Of a stretch of 64,000 bases of DNA, positions 12,704-25,043 are shown one piece after another (positions within the stretch are counted from its first letter, which is position 1; every line of letters begins with the position of its first letter). The notes under the pieces are model-generated. The model saw only the letters and a list, made by a program, of their open reading frames with translations, was not told the DNA's origin and searched no databases. Origin of the DNA: Stropharia rugosoannulata (Eukaryota; Basidiomycota; Agaricomycetes; Agaricales; Strophariaceae); assembly GCA_028532985.1 (NCBI GenBank), contig JANCIK010000001.1:3844001-3908000 (forward strand), given 5' to 3'. The translations under genes were made by a program, and so were the position numbers.

Positions 12704-14875
12704 TTATATATCCGACTCCATAGTGGCCTCTGCAATCAATCGCACTGCCAGTTCAGAACGCGGCGTAATCGAGCATTTAAATGACTTCTTGTGTCTGCAA
12801 AGCTTTGTCAGATTCAAAAGTTCCCAGACAGGGGGAAACGCGTACGTTATGATCCCGGCGTCATAGTAATCATCGTCTATGTCAATTTCCTTTCCAAAGC
12901 CATCCTTTAGCTTTGAGATAGTAAATGTTGCTAAAACTGACGCAATGGTCATAAAGAGCTAGAGTCATATATCGTACACATATTAGCATTATATGAAAGG
13001 AACGCTGTGATTACATCTCACCGTGCTGCTGGCTAAATGTTTTCCAACACAGACCCTGCAGTCGATCCATTATTAGCAAAGTAAACCTTCACTAGAACCG
13101 GGACTGTCCGACTGACCGTCGTCCAAAGCCAAATGTTAGAATGCGGTCATCGTCGTTTAATTCACCGTTAGCATCGAAGAACCTCTCAGGTCTAAACTCG
13201 TTTGAATCCTTATACCTTTCTTCGTCGCGAGTCATTGCCCTTGTGACAAAAACGATTCATCGTGAACCTTCTACATGTCTTAAAGGGAAAAGGTGGCTTA
13301 CCACACGTTGGCGAATATTGTGGCTCCTAGAAATATCAATTGACCTTATTGACACTATAACTAGTCATATTGTTTAGTACCTCACCTTTGGGAATACAAT
13401 ATCCTTCGTAAATATCTTCCTCTGCCGCCTTGTGAGGAAGCGCAAGTGTATTTGGAGGACGCCATCGCAGGACCTCACGATAAATGGCCTCCACATAAGG
13501 CAATGAAGATCTATCCTCAAACGTGGGGAGACGTCCGGCTCCAATGACACCGTCTATCTCTTTCTGAGCTTTAGCTTGAACTTCTGGATGAATGGCCATC
13601 AGATAAAAGAAGGTGAGTACTGCCGATATCATGGTGTCAGACGCGCCTAGCAATAAATTTCCGTTTTAAAGTTCAATACGACAAAGTTAGTAAATTGAAA
13701 CCAACCGCTATATGATGTAAATGCTAAACCGCTAACCAGGTCTTCTTCTTGCTGTGATCGCTCCTTTTCGCCGAGAAACCTGGACATCATAGAAGGTGGC
13801 GCAATACCGGCCCTCTAGAGTTCACGAAAGAAACAACGAGGTGATTCAATAAACATGCTGCTTTGCAGATATAATTACATACTAGTTGCTTTTTCACGGT
13901 CTCTACAGGGACTAGCCTCTGCATATCTGTGAGTCTGCGTGTCTCTTGAATCTGTCTTTGAGCAACAGCGCCAGGAAGCCAAGATGGGATATATTGTAAA
14001 AGAGGAAATACGTTAATCAAAGTATATCCAGGTCTCAGCAGCAATTGTGCCAGATAGGATGTTCGGGTGGCTGAGACAATGAATGGGTCTTCAAGGGATC
14101 GTAGGTTGTGCCCATACATAATTGCCATCGGGACAGACAAAGCCAACCTGCGTTGCTCACCAAAATCAGATATATTCCACTCAACCATTTCCGAGTCATG
14201 GTCCATAAATTGAAGAGCACCGCTCACATTCTATTATGGTATTCAAGCAGTTCAGGCTCGTCCAACAGGCCTTTCAGCATTTTATAAATCTTCTCGTATT
14301 GGATCGAATGGTACTCCGGGATTACATCTTGCCGGAGGTTTTGCTGCGCCAATCTTCTGTGAAGCCTCCACTCTTCTCCCAGGGACATAAACGCTATATT
14401 CCCCTCCCAACCCATCCTATTACATACGTAGCCATGTAGATATCAGTCTATATAAAACACTCAGATACGCTGTTTAAACTCACGGCTTAATCACAGGAGC
14501 AGCAGGTCTATCAGAGTAATATTTTGCCCGCTTTTCAAGGAGCTCCTCTGCATGCTCCAAGGAGTTCAGAACGATGAAATGGTCTCCAAGAGCAGTTGCG
14601 TGTAGTATTTTTGCTGTAAAATAGGGAATAATATTAGCTGGGATAATGGTTCAAGCTCTTGTAGACCAACATCCACATTGCTCTCCCCATCCGACAAACG
14701 TTGGAGCAGAGTCTGATGCGGGAAAGTCGAAGAGATTTCCGAACAGAAAGTGCGGTTTTGGACCGGGCGGATAAGGAGCTTTCGTTGTTCTCGATGCTAA
14801 GAAGACCAGTATAAAGCCAACAAAGATGACAAGCGCTGGTGTAATGGAGTAATTCTCGTGGAAGGAGCCGTACAT
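12704..14875 (-). CDS. cytochrome P450 monooxygenase 1 (CYP64/O-methylsterigmatocystin oxidoreductase-like)
   Basis: Multi-exon P450. An N-terminal anchor helix (ALVIFVGFILVFLAS) is followed by the hinge PYPPGPKPHFLFGN. The C-helix region reads LGEEWRLHRRLAQQNLR. The I-helix threonine motif is GASDTMIS, the K-helix is EAIYREVLRW (ExxR), and the PERF-type motif is FRPERFF. The heme loop is rebuilt by splicing as FGFGRRVCVGKH, with the axial Cys. The C-terminus reads FKCSITPRSE. All key residues are present, so the protein is probably active on an unknown substrate at the ER membrane. It is clearly paralogous to the P450 at 45.3-47.4 kb: similar introns, VCVGKHxAS, DGxxNDDDR and CSITPRSE. CYP family assignment is only approximate. 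Confidence 0.9.
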
Positions 14876-15238
14876 TTTAACTCAGGAAGACGGATGAGGA
14901 CGGTCGGAAGCCTATCGCGGTAGGCAGCAGTTAGTATAAGTATATCTTACTGGTAAGCTGGACCCGAAGATGCTATTCATGCATTGTTTTCATCGCTTGC
15001 GGGAATGGTGCTTATTCATATTGAATTTTGACAATGCGTTCCACGGGAACTACTCACATGAATAAAGTAAATAAAAAACTCCCACTAAATGTCACCTATC
15101 TCTGATGCTTCTGGCGTGCAGATATGTTGAGAACGACACGGCTCTGTAACACAATCGCGGAGCCATTTAGTCTCAGGAAATCCGTTATAGAGGGTCAAAT
15201 ATACAGTGATATCAGGGCTTTCAATTGAGAAAAAAAGG
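14876..15238. other. intergenic, upstream of P450 1 and 3' of P450 2
   Basis: No gene, RNA or repeat is seen. Confidence 0.45.
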
Positions 15239-17923
15239 TTAAGATATAGACTCCGAAGAGGTACCGTTTAATTCCTCCATTTTCACCCAAAGCCCATTCT
15301 GCAGTGATAAAGCTACAGTCAGAACATTAACCCAACTGTATGTCAAATGCTCACCTTGACATGCAGCGTAAGATGCGTAGAGACATACACCTTCTCCGTG
15401 GCCTTTCTTCCTGATCCAACTGCCCAGTCTGACGGTGGAGAAGTGTTTACAGCACTGGCAAGAGAGAACGAGGTGAAATGCTGCATAAGGCGAACAAGGA
15501 AGAACGTCGCCTCGTGGTATGCGAACTGTCAAAATAATCTCTCAACTGTATCGGGTATTCGAAATGACTTGCCGCACCTGCTGTCCTAGACATATTCGTG
15601 GTCCTGCGTTGAATGGCGAGAAGATATATGGATTTGGCAGAAGGTATTTATGCAATCGATGATCCAAAAACCGGTCTGGATCAAAGACAAGAGCTAATCC
15701 AAAGGCTAATTTGTATCTTGCGACAGCTCCGAATGAATCACGCGAACGCACAATCAGGTCCCCATAAGTCGATTCGCCGCTGCATATTGATAATGTCGTA
15801 CTCCGTTCTGTTGTTACAAGTTATATATGATTCTCAGTGAGTATCAAACGATAAGGCACCAGGCTTACGGAGTGCCCGCAGGTATAAACACCGGATCTTG
15901 CCCAGATTTTGCAGCAGGAAGGACGACGTCTTTGTTTGGCCACCTATCAAATGGTGAATTATGAAGTAGAACTTTTACCCGAGTCTACTTGCCTAGTGTC
16001 AATCGGGCTGATGCAAGGTCAATAAATAAGAAAATGAAGCAGAAATTGTGCATACACAGGTGAGTACAATCTCAAAACCTCTGGAGAAACTATCAGCAAA
16101 CCGCACACTACGAATTTTCAATATCAATATGAAGGAAAACTTACCATTTAGGAAGGCCCGCATGAATTTCATCTCCCTCATGTGCTCATATGTGGGATTA
16201 CCACTTGGGCCAACCTTTTCGAAGATCTCTTCACGCAGGCGCATCTCAATGTGAGGGTTCTGGATTAACATGTACAAGGAGTACGTCAGAAGAGACCCTG
16301 TCTTGGTGATGATTGATGTTAGCCTCGTATACACAGACTTTTCAACCAGCCTACCGTGTCCCTCCCTGCTACGAGAAGGTTAATCAACTAAATTGTTTGT
16401 GTATTGTTTACAAGATCAGATTACGTTCACAGCGCTGGCAAGTTCAAATATTTACCTCGTCTCTCAAAATCTTGGGGTCCTGCGTGTGCTTTACAAGGTG
16501 TGCTAACAGAGTGTCGTCCTCTCGCTTTGACTCCTCAGTATGACTTCCATGACCTTTCATTTGATGTTCCAAAGCCTGATTGAGAAAGGGAGTGATAAAT
16601 TCGTCAAGCACCTGGCGAGCCGGTTTGATCTTGTCCTTCCAAAACTCCACCAGAGGCCATTCGCTATCAAATTGAAGGCGATAAACCGACTGTTGCTGTC
16701 CTTCTATGAAGTTTTTGATGAAGGAAGTGGATGGATGTTCATAGAATGATCTCGGAGTTAATGATTCATACAAAGGTGGATATGGCAGCCCTGCGGCGAG
16801 TGAAGAGATGCTGAAGCCAAACAGAAACTCAGCAGTGGAATCTAATGTGAAACGGGACACAAGATCCTGATGTTTTTGGCAATTTGGCAATTGAACAAGG
16901 TTACAAGCATATGAGCGCCTAAACATACCTGGAAATCCAGTGGAAATCCTTCCCCTATGCGCTTTCTGATCGCGTCCAATGCTAGATCGCAATGGCGGTT
17001 ATAGATGTCAAAATCGCTGATCCGCTCGCGAGTGAAGAAGGGACGTGTCATTGAGCGATGAAACCTAATTTATCTCAGCGAGAGCTTGTAAAAGTCCCTA
17101 GGAGGAGCTTACTTCCACATATCACCTATGTGTCGAGCATACATCAGTAGAAACAGATTAGGGGATAAGCTTTGAGACTGACCATCGGAATTAAAGACCC
17201 CGGAGCCGAGGAGAGAAGACATTTGCTCAATAAATACAGGGCCTAAAGTAATAAGAGGTTAGAAATGAGTACTTGAGTATTCATACGCTTAAGCTTCTTG
17301 AGCAACCTTTGTCGAATGAGTCGAATTGGGTGGCAAGTATGGCCTAGAGCAGAAATTGTGAGCACAATTATGCCAACAGACTTTGCGACTGATAATTGAC
17401 CTTAACATGTTCCGGTTCGCTTGTGATAACCTGTACAGTACCTGAGTTGAATCATCTGAGGCTCATGACTTCAATCATTTGGACGCACGTCACATTTGTT
17501 CAAAAGTTGAATCCGATAGGTATTCCCATATTTCTCTGCATAACGCAGCGTCACATCACCTAGACACCAATGAGTGAGAATATAGGACTACGATGGCCTG
17601 TGTTCGTTGTACTCACCGGGGTACCCGTTTCTAACCTCGTCTACGTGTTTTCGGATAGAAAGAAGCGTCCACTCCTTTACAACAGGGGGTCGGACAGCTC
17701 CCAGAGACGCAGCCTTACGATTGTTAGCCCATTTTCCGTATTGAATGCTAGACAAGAAGAGAATCGACGGAGCGAGCGCAACAGCTAGGTACACAGCCCA
17801 TCGGGGAAGAGCAAGCCAGTCGTTAACGGTAGCCACAGACAAAGTCAGATAGGTAGCAAGTGACGGGCCAGCCACGAATGGCGATAAACGCAGAACATAT
17901 CGAGGTCCTGGTGGAAGGTCCAT
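15239..17923 (-). CDS. cytochrome P450 monooxygenase 2 (CYP63-like)
   Basis: Multi-exon gene starting [13 protein letters not shown], the usual N-terminus of the CYP63 (pc-1/pc-2/pc-3) group of white-rot basidiomycetes. Two hydrophobic segments lie before residue 75. Further landmarks are [37 protein letters not shown], an I-helix AGRDT just before an intron near 16360, and the heme loop [13 protein letters not shown]. The tail is [17 protein letters not shown]. The last exon reads [14 protein letters not shown]63 enzymes hydroxylate fatty acids, alkanes and aromatics in Phanerochaete; whether this one does is inference. It is distinct from P450s 1 and 3. Many small exons make exact boundaries uncertain. 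Confidence 0.88.
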
Positions 17924-18335
17924 TTAGCTATACATATGATGAGGTATCACAGTCAATAAATAACCAGTTGTGATGGTAAGGATCATGGGAAGAGCCTTAT
18001 TGCTGCGGGGTTTAGACTTGTCTGACGTATGCGAACAATGATATCTTAAGCTAAATAAATACTCAATGGCAAGGCGCAGTCACTGTATAAATAAGGTATC
18101 TTCTTACAGTACCTGGAAGCAAGTCATACCGCAGCATGACACAACCTGGTATGTCATCTCGAGGAGGGGTATTCTCCGCCGGTCATATGTTTAACCCAGC
18201 GTCTTTCACAGCGGGCTACTCAATCGAATATAAATCGGAATGAGTTCAAGAAGAAAAGGCGATAACTGAGTACCTTACCAGCGTTTGGAACTGCGACTCG
18301 ATGCTGCTACGCCTTGGACCCACCGAGGGCCCTCA
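17924..18335. other. intergenic
   Basis: Upstream region of P450 2 and 3' flank of rhodopsin-fold gene 2. Nothing specific is seen. Confidence 0.45.
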
Positions 18336-19611
18336 CTAAGCACTTTGAATATAGTATGATTCAGATAGTTCTGTCAAGGTTATATGGGTAGCGGAGTCTC
18401 CTTGCTGCGAATCCGTAGTCGTGCTATTGGCACCTGGAAAGGTCTGGGCTGCCTGAACTGACAAAGAAGGTTGGGCCTTGATGTGAATCATGCGGGAGGC
18501 AGTTGGGGTAGATTGATGTGCTGTCTTAGGCGGGGTGCTGTTTCTTCGAAAGACGCGCAGCCCTGTAGACACAATAATGAGCAGATTGCAGACCATTAAT
18601 GTCAAAGCGGCCTGACTCAGAGAGAGAAGCATTAGCTCAATTAGAAGATGAACACACGAAGTATACCCACCTCTAACTGGCCTAACATAGTGGCAAGAAT
18701 ACCGGTCTGTATCCTGCTTCGATAACTTAGGGTAATGAAAGTGATGGGAATGACGCAAGACAGAGAACCACTCGCAAAAGTGAAGAGAATCATGCGCCTT
18801 TCTCTGATGGGTAGTTTGAGGTGCCTAAACATATACAAAGGAATGAGCGCCAAGAGTGTATCGCTGGTAAGATCAGCTACATTTTTGCGGTCAGCTGCAA
18901 GGTTTTGCATGCCAGTAGAAAAAGACACGCACCAGCACATAACAGCCTTAACATGATAGGTCTGTCTCGCATCCTAATACACAAAGGGAAATGTTTTCCA
19001 GAACCCCGATTTGCATTGACGCAGTGTGTAGCCGTGACCGCGATCACTGTAAGATATGCTAAGGCAAAGAATCCAGCAAGTGCTGTGTAGATGTATCGTG
19101 GTGTCGAGCGCGCCGAAAATATTCGAGCTAAACCGATGACTAAAACCGCTCGGGAGGACCTAGGGGTTGAGGTGTCTTAGTAAACGAATCGAATGATGAC
19201 GAGCAGAAGCCAACCATATCGTCGTTATACATGGAAAACTGGTGAGCAAGTAATTTGTAACAAGGGTCTTGTTACCAGAGATAATCACTGGTTACATCAA
19301 TCACATGCATAAATAATAAAAAGAATGAACTTTTTTCTTACTTCTCTTGGGTTGTACAGCCCAAAGGCATGTTGAGAAATAGACGTCGGTAAAAAAGGGA
19401 ATGACGACAAGGTAATCGTCCCACCCAAGCTTGGACATCCGCAAACGAACGGAGAGTCGGACCGCAGTGCATAAAATTGCAGTGGCTTGTAGAATTGTCG
19501 CAGCCACTATTGCAATGTGCACATAGTAAGTATTGCCATCATCATACTTGAAGAATATACTTATGTAGTACCTTTCCATGCTAATAGAGTTCTATGAGAG
19601 AGTTGATCCAT
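18336..19611 (-). CDS. fungal rhodopsin-fold integral membrane protein, copy 2
   Basis: Exon 1 (ATG 19611) reads MDQLSHRTLLAWK and is cut within the following Gly codon by an intron, as in the other copies. Exon 2 gives a helix (ILQATAILCTAVRLSVRLR) and MSKLGWDDYLVVIPF, where the family's usual WWDDY is GWDDY. Later exons encode a GLARIFSARSTPRY-like helix start, DTLLALIPLYMFRHLKLP, LSCVIPITFITLSYR, a last helix (ALTLMVCNLLIIVSTGLRV) and a tail ending HITLTELSESYYIQSA. The charged, Ser-rich tail is probably cytosolic. It lies in the same orientation as copy 3 upstream, suggesting tandem duplication. Function is unknown. Confidence 0.75.
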
Positions 19612-19925
19612 GCGTCTTGATGAAAGAGGCTCGCAGTGTAGTAAACACCAGAGAGTCAAATATATAACGGCTTCGGACCTTAAACGTTTGAACGTTTGAA
19701 CAATAGTGAATAACGTCCTAACAGGGCTAGAATCCCTTCAAACTACTTAACACCAAGCATTCAGTCAAAATCAGAAAAGATTATTTCTGTACGTACGTAC
19801 TACTTGCCACATCAATCCGTCCCTCTTGTTTATCATGCTGTCCGCGACTGCGTTTTTATTGGGCACCAAAAGTTAAATCCGCCTGGTGACGTTTTCAAAA
19901 TTTCAGGTTTACATATGAACAGATA
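19612..19925. other. intergenic, 5' flank of copy 2
   Basis: Contains a short ACGTACGTAC stretch near 19790. No gene. It ends at the TA dinucleotide flanking the MITE. Confidence 0.45.
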
Positions 19926-20520
19926 CAGTTGAGATCCTCATAACCCATACCCATCGGGAGTCACCCCAGGCTATGGGTTTTGAGAGGTTATGGGTTGTGA
20001 GAAGTGTGATAAAAATAGATTATAGCATTTTTCGTCCGCCAACTCCAGTAATCTCATCCCAAATGCCTCCAGCTCCTATAACATAATCGTACTATGCAAA
20101 ATTATCTCTAGTATTCATACCACAACGAAGATAGATCATTTATTGACTACATCTTTGTCCAACCGCTGCAAGTCGGACAATGATTCGGAGTTTTAATTCT
20201 ATTATTCTCACAAGAAAGAACGGTTTGGGACCTTTTTTAGGGTATCAATACGCTTAAGAGACATTGGAGGCAAATATTGTGAGTGTATTTGGTAATTCTC
20301 AAGGTTTCTGTCCATCGGGTCGATAATTTTGTCAGGTCGGCCCCCATTTTACTAGCAGCAAAACCCATACTTGGCCGAAAAACCCTATGGGTTATGGGTT
20401 ACTGGAAACCTATGGGTTATGGGTCGCAAATCCCCGCAAACCAACTCGGTCGACAGTTTTTTCTATGGGTTATATGGAGTTATGGGTTATGTCGGTTATG
20501 GGTTTTAAGGATTTCGACTG
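19926..20520. mobile_element. mariner-type MITE, 595 bp, with TATGGGTT repeats
   Basis: The left end reads CAGTTGAGATCCTCATAACC. The reverse complement of the right end reads CAGTCGAAATCCTTAAAACC. The two ends stay similar for about 30 bp (inverted terminal repeats). TA lies immediately outside each end (19924-19925 and 20521-20522), as expected for Tc1/mariner target duplication, and the ends have the CAGT...ACTG form. The interior carries many copies of TATGGGTT or its complement, concentrated near both ends. There is no transposase, so it would be non-autonomous. It sits between rhodopsin-fold genes 2 and 3. Confidence 0.7.
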
Positions 20521-20728
20521 TATCCGGGATCAACATCGTGACGTTTGTGTTTGCAGTTGTTCGGAAACGATTACGTAGTTCTGCCTCCAACAAGACAACT
20601 TGACATGCTGAATGAACACTGGAAAAGCAAATGAATATGCATGAGCAGTAGAGAAGTACAGTAATAATAAAGATATTGGTTACATTCTTTGACCATTGAA
20701 CTTGGTTTGAAGTCATAGCGCAAAAGAC

Positions 20729-22100
20729 TCAAACACTTTGTCCTTCCTCCTTGTCCTTGTACACCTCCCCGACCCCTCGACCGGGATTGCCGACCTCGCT
20801 GCGCCATTGTCTGCTCGGATTGAAATTACTAGTTTGCTGATCGCCATATGAGTCAGATATCTGGGTCAATGTTATATGCGGTGTGGTGCCCGTGGATGTG
20901 GCAGTTTGTGATTCAGACTCAGAGCTGGTTGGGCTGATTGATGTGGAAAGGGAAGAAGAGGCATCCACAGTGATAGGCATGGCATGAGCTGACTGGGCAG
21001 GGGCAACGACCTCTTTCCGCGTACTTATTCTCCTCCTTGAAGCGCGAAGTCCAGATGACACCACAACAAGTAAATTACAAATAAGTAAAGCCAGAGACCC
21101 CTAACGAGACGAAGTAACTAAGTCAGAACAATCGTATCAGCAAGGTTAATGGACATTATACGCACTTCTAGCTGGCTTCTCATAGGAGCAGCAATCCCTA
21201 GTCGAAGCTTGTAAGTATCGTTCAAAATAGCGAACACGAGTGGCACAGATGTCGACACTATGCCTGCGGCGAAGGTGAACAAAATTATCCGCCTTTCAAC
21301 GGGAGGTAATCTGATTTTCCAGAAGATATACAACGGAATCAAAGCAGCCAGCAGGTCACCCGCGATATCAGCTAATACCTTGTTAACAACTTCCTTAATT
21401 CCAAGACCAGAATAAACTCACCGACGACGAGGACACGGAAAAGAACCATGTCTGGAGTTGCAGGACAGAGTGGAAATTTTATCCTCAAGCTCTGTGCGCT
21501 GGCAAAACACTTGTATATAGTCTCGGTCATGACCGAGATGTAGACCATGGAGAAACATATAGCAAGTCCTAAGAAGACACGGCGAGCTGTAGAGGCTGAG
21601 GGGAACAATTTTGCCAAACCGAGCACCAACACCGATCGTGATAGCCTATCCACATTTCAGGCTCAGCGGCGCAAGTCGGAAAATTAAAGCAGGCCCACCA
21701 TATAACAAGGGGACCCGGGAAATCAGAGATCCAAAAATTCGTAACAAGCTGGCCATCGGCTGAGCCAGCTGCAGATCACATCAGTACGCTATTCCATGCA
21801 TGTAAACAAACGGTGCCCTCACTTGAGGCGAGTGCTGCGAGCCTTGCGTCCCAGAGAATCACCACGTAGTACACATCGACCACGGATGGCACGATGACTA
21901 AATAGTCATCCCACCACAGCTGGGACATCCGCGAACGCACGAATAGTCGGAACACGGTGAACAGAATAGCAGGGACATGCAGAGTAGTCGCGCACACTAG
22001 TAATGGGACGGTATCAGTTGGGGCTGCCCCCAACAATTCGTGTCGGGGAGAAGTTCATACCTTTCCACGCTATCACCGCCTGGGGAGAAAGTTGATCCAT
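20729..22100 (-). CDS. fungal rhodopsin-fold integral membrane protein, copy 3
   Basis: Exon 1 (ATG 22100) reads MDQLSPQAVIAWKG. Exon 2 has a helix (LHVPAILFTVFRLFVRS) and MSQLWWDDYLVIVPS. Further exons encode SRSVLVLGLAKLFPSAST, a helix and KFPLCPATPD, then PLYIFWKIRLPPVERRI, a helix with STSVPLVFAIL, and a final helix. The tail contains HITLTQISDSYGDQQ. After this motif the frame runs on through a basic, Arg/Gly-rich stretch to about 20729; that last part is less certain than the rest. The 3' end is about 0.2 kb from the MITE. The pattern of exons matches copies 1, 2, 4 and 5. Confidence 0.73.
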
Positions 22101-23444
22101 CGTCTAGCGCCGTAAACTCGTTTCCAAGCTTTAGGTACTGCTAGGTTCTGCGCTTGCATCACAATCCAAGCACTTATACCCTAGAGAGGATGCATGACGG
22201 ACTCTCCTTCCGAACAGTTGAAGGTGAAGTAAGAACTAAATTGAAATGATAGAAATATTAGCTCGCCAGGCTCCGCTTAGACATTAATTCATACACCATT
22301 GAAGCCTACACCCTTATGTCCCTGCAAAGGTCACTATGCAATGACGGTCAATGGCATGTAATTATAGTAGTTCTGTGAAGCCCACACATAGGATGCAGCC
22401 TTGGCATGATGTTAGCGAAGATGTCAGATCGATCGACTTTGACAAGTCGAGCATTGGAATCTCATGTCAACTGCCGATGTACTAGTATGAAGCAAAGAAG
22501 AAAACAGCGTTCTTGAGTCAGTCAGGGATTCCAACGCACTGGTTACGTAATCCTCGTTTACAGTCATGCTTGTTTCTCGTTGGTTTCTCGTTTCGTATTG
22601 GCAATGGTTTCGTATGAAAACTTGACGAAAACATTCATTCTATTTTGACTCCATTCACCACAAGTTGGCTCATCGGACTTGGTCAAACAGCAAATCCACA
22701 ACAAACATAACGCCCGCCATATTCTCGGGCTCTTCAATACGTAAAAGTCGCGTATTTTTAAACCATTGAACTTGCGTTGAACTCCATGAGCCACAGGGCG
22801 GTGAATGGTTGCAAGTCTTTGGAAAGTCAATCTTCGAATTTGTAGCCTAGTGGTCAACTAGTGGTATTGTTCCTTCAACTCCTACAAATGCCCAAGAGAA
22901 ATCTTCACGGCTTACTGTACGCCACGTTTCGTACACATATTGCGGCGTTTGTGATTTACATATGGGCAAGGTACCAAGTATGACGAAGGGTGCGAAAGCG
23001 AATGCCAAAACACTATTTAAAACAGAAAACTACGTGCCCCCGTGAACCTCAACATTTCCCAATGGGCGTCTATATGATGCACCTTATGGTCAGCTCACGT
23101 TTCATACAAGCACCATAACATTGCACTGAATGATGTGTAACGGCAGAGCGCTATTTGGTGCATCAAATAGAATGGCATAAAACTCTATATCTTTGACTGT
23201 TTCTCATCGCTTCGACCGGCCTTTGCCTTTGCCTACGAGTCTTGGAGCAAGAGCACGGGAAAGAGTTTTTCCAGCAGGCGAAGCCAAGCGTAGTGAAATA
23301 AAGAAAGAATATATAAACATTTGAATCACTCTCTTAATGGAACCTTCGATTATGTATACATAAAGGGTCTGTATCAAGTCAAGTACACAAGCCTTTCCTC
23401 CTATTCTCTTCCTCTTGGTATTTGCTTTGTGTTCTGCGTCGCGT
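22101..23444. other. intergenic, 1.3 kb
   Basis: Upstream of copy 3 and 3' of the penta-EF-hand gene. A 97-codon open frame on the - strand (22564-22857) has no recognisable domain and no exon partners. I see no RNA gene or clear repeat. Confidence 0.45.
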
Positions 23445-24638
<1,194 letters not shown>

Positions 24639-25043
24639 TATGAGTTGTTGGTTGTGGTTAAAGGTGATGTTGTGATTCCAGCTTGGGGCCAAGGGGCTAA
24701 ATACGGGCGGTCAAGATAATCGGCATATCGTAATCTCCCGGCGGATGATGCCCATACAACACCAGCGCAGTATGCACAGCCTCAACTGATGAAATGCTCT
24801 TAAAAAGGATGACTGAAGTCGGTCGCTGATTGTGTCCGAAAGGCAGTGAAGTTACAGAATGACATGTGTGTGTTGAAATACACGGAATGTCTAACAATAT
24901 GCTTGATGATATATGATACATAATCCAACCCAGATGCGAGGGAAAGCAAAACTGAATAACAGACGACAATAAAAATCCCAACAACAAATACAACACGTCC
25001 CACACGGCCGCGCTACCCGCAAGAACATCATGCACGAGGTGCA
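24639..25043. other. intergenic
   Basis: 5' flank of the penta-EF-hand gene and 3' flank of SPT7. No gene is seen. Confidence 0.45.

Noticed and set aside
4000..18000. A biosynthetic gene cluster formed by the methyltransferase and the two P450s
   Set aside because: They are separated by housekeeping-type genes and no backbone enzyme (PKS, NRPS, terpene synthase) is present in the window.
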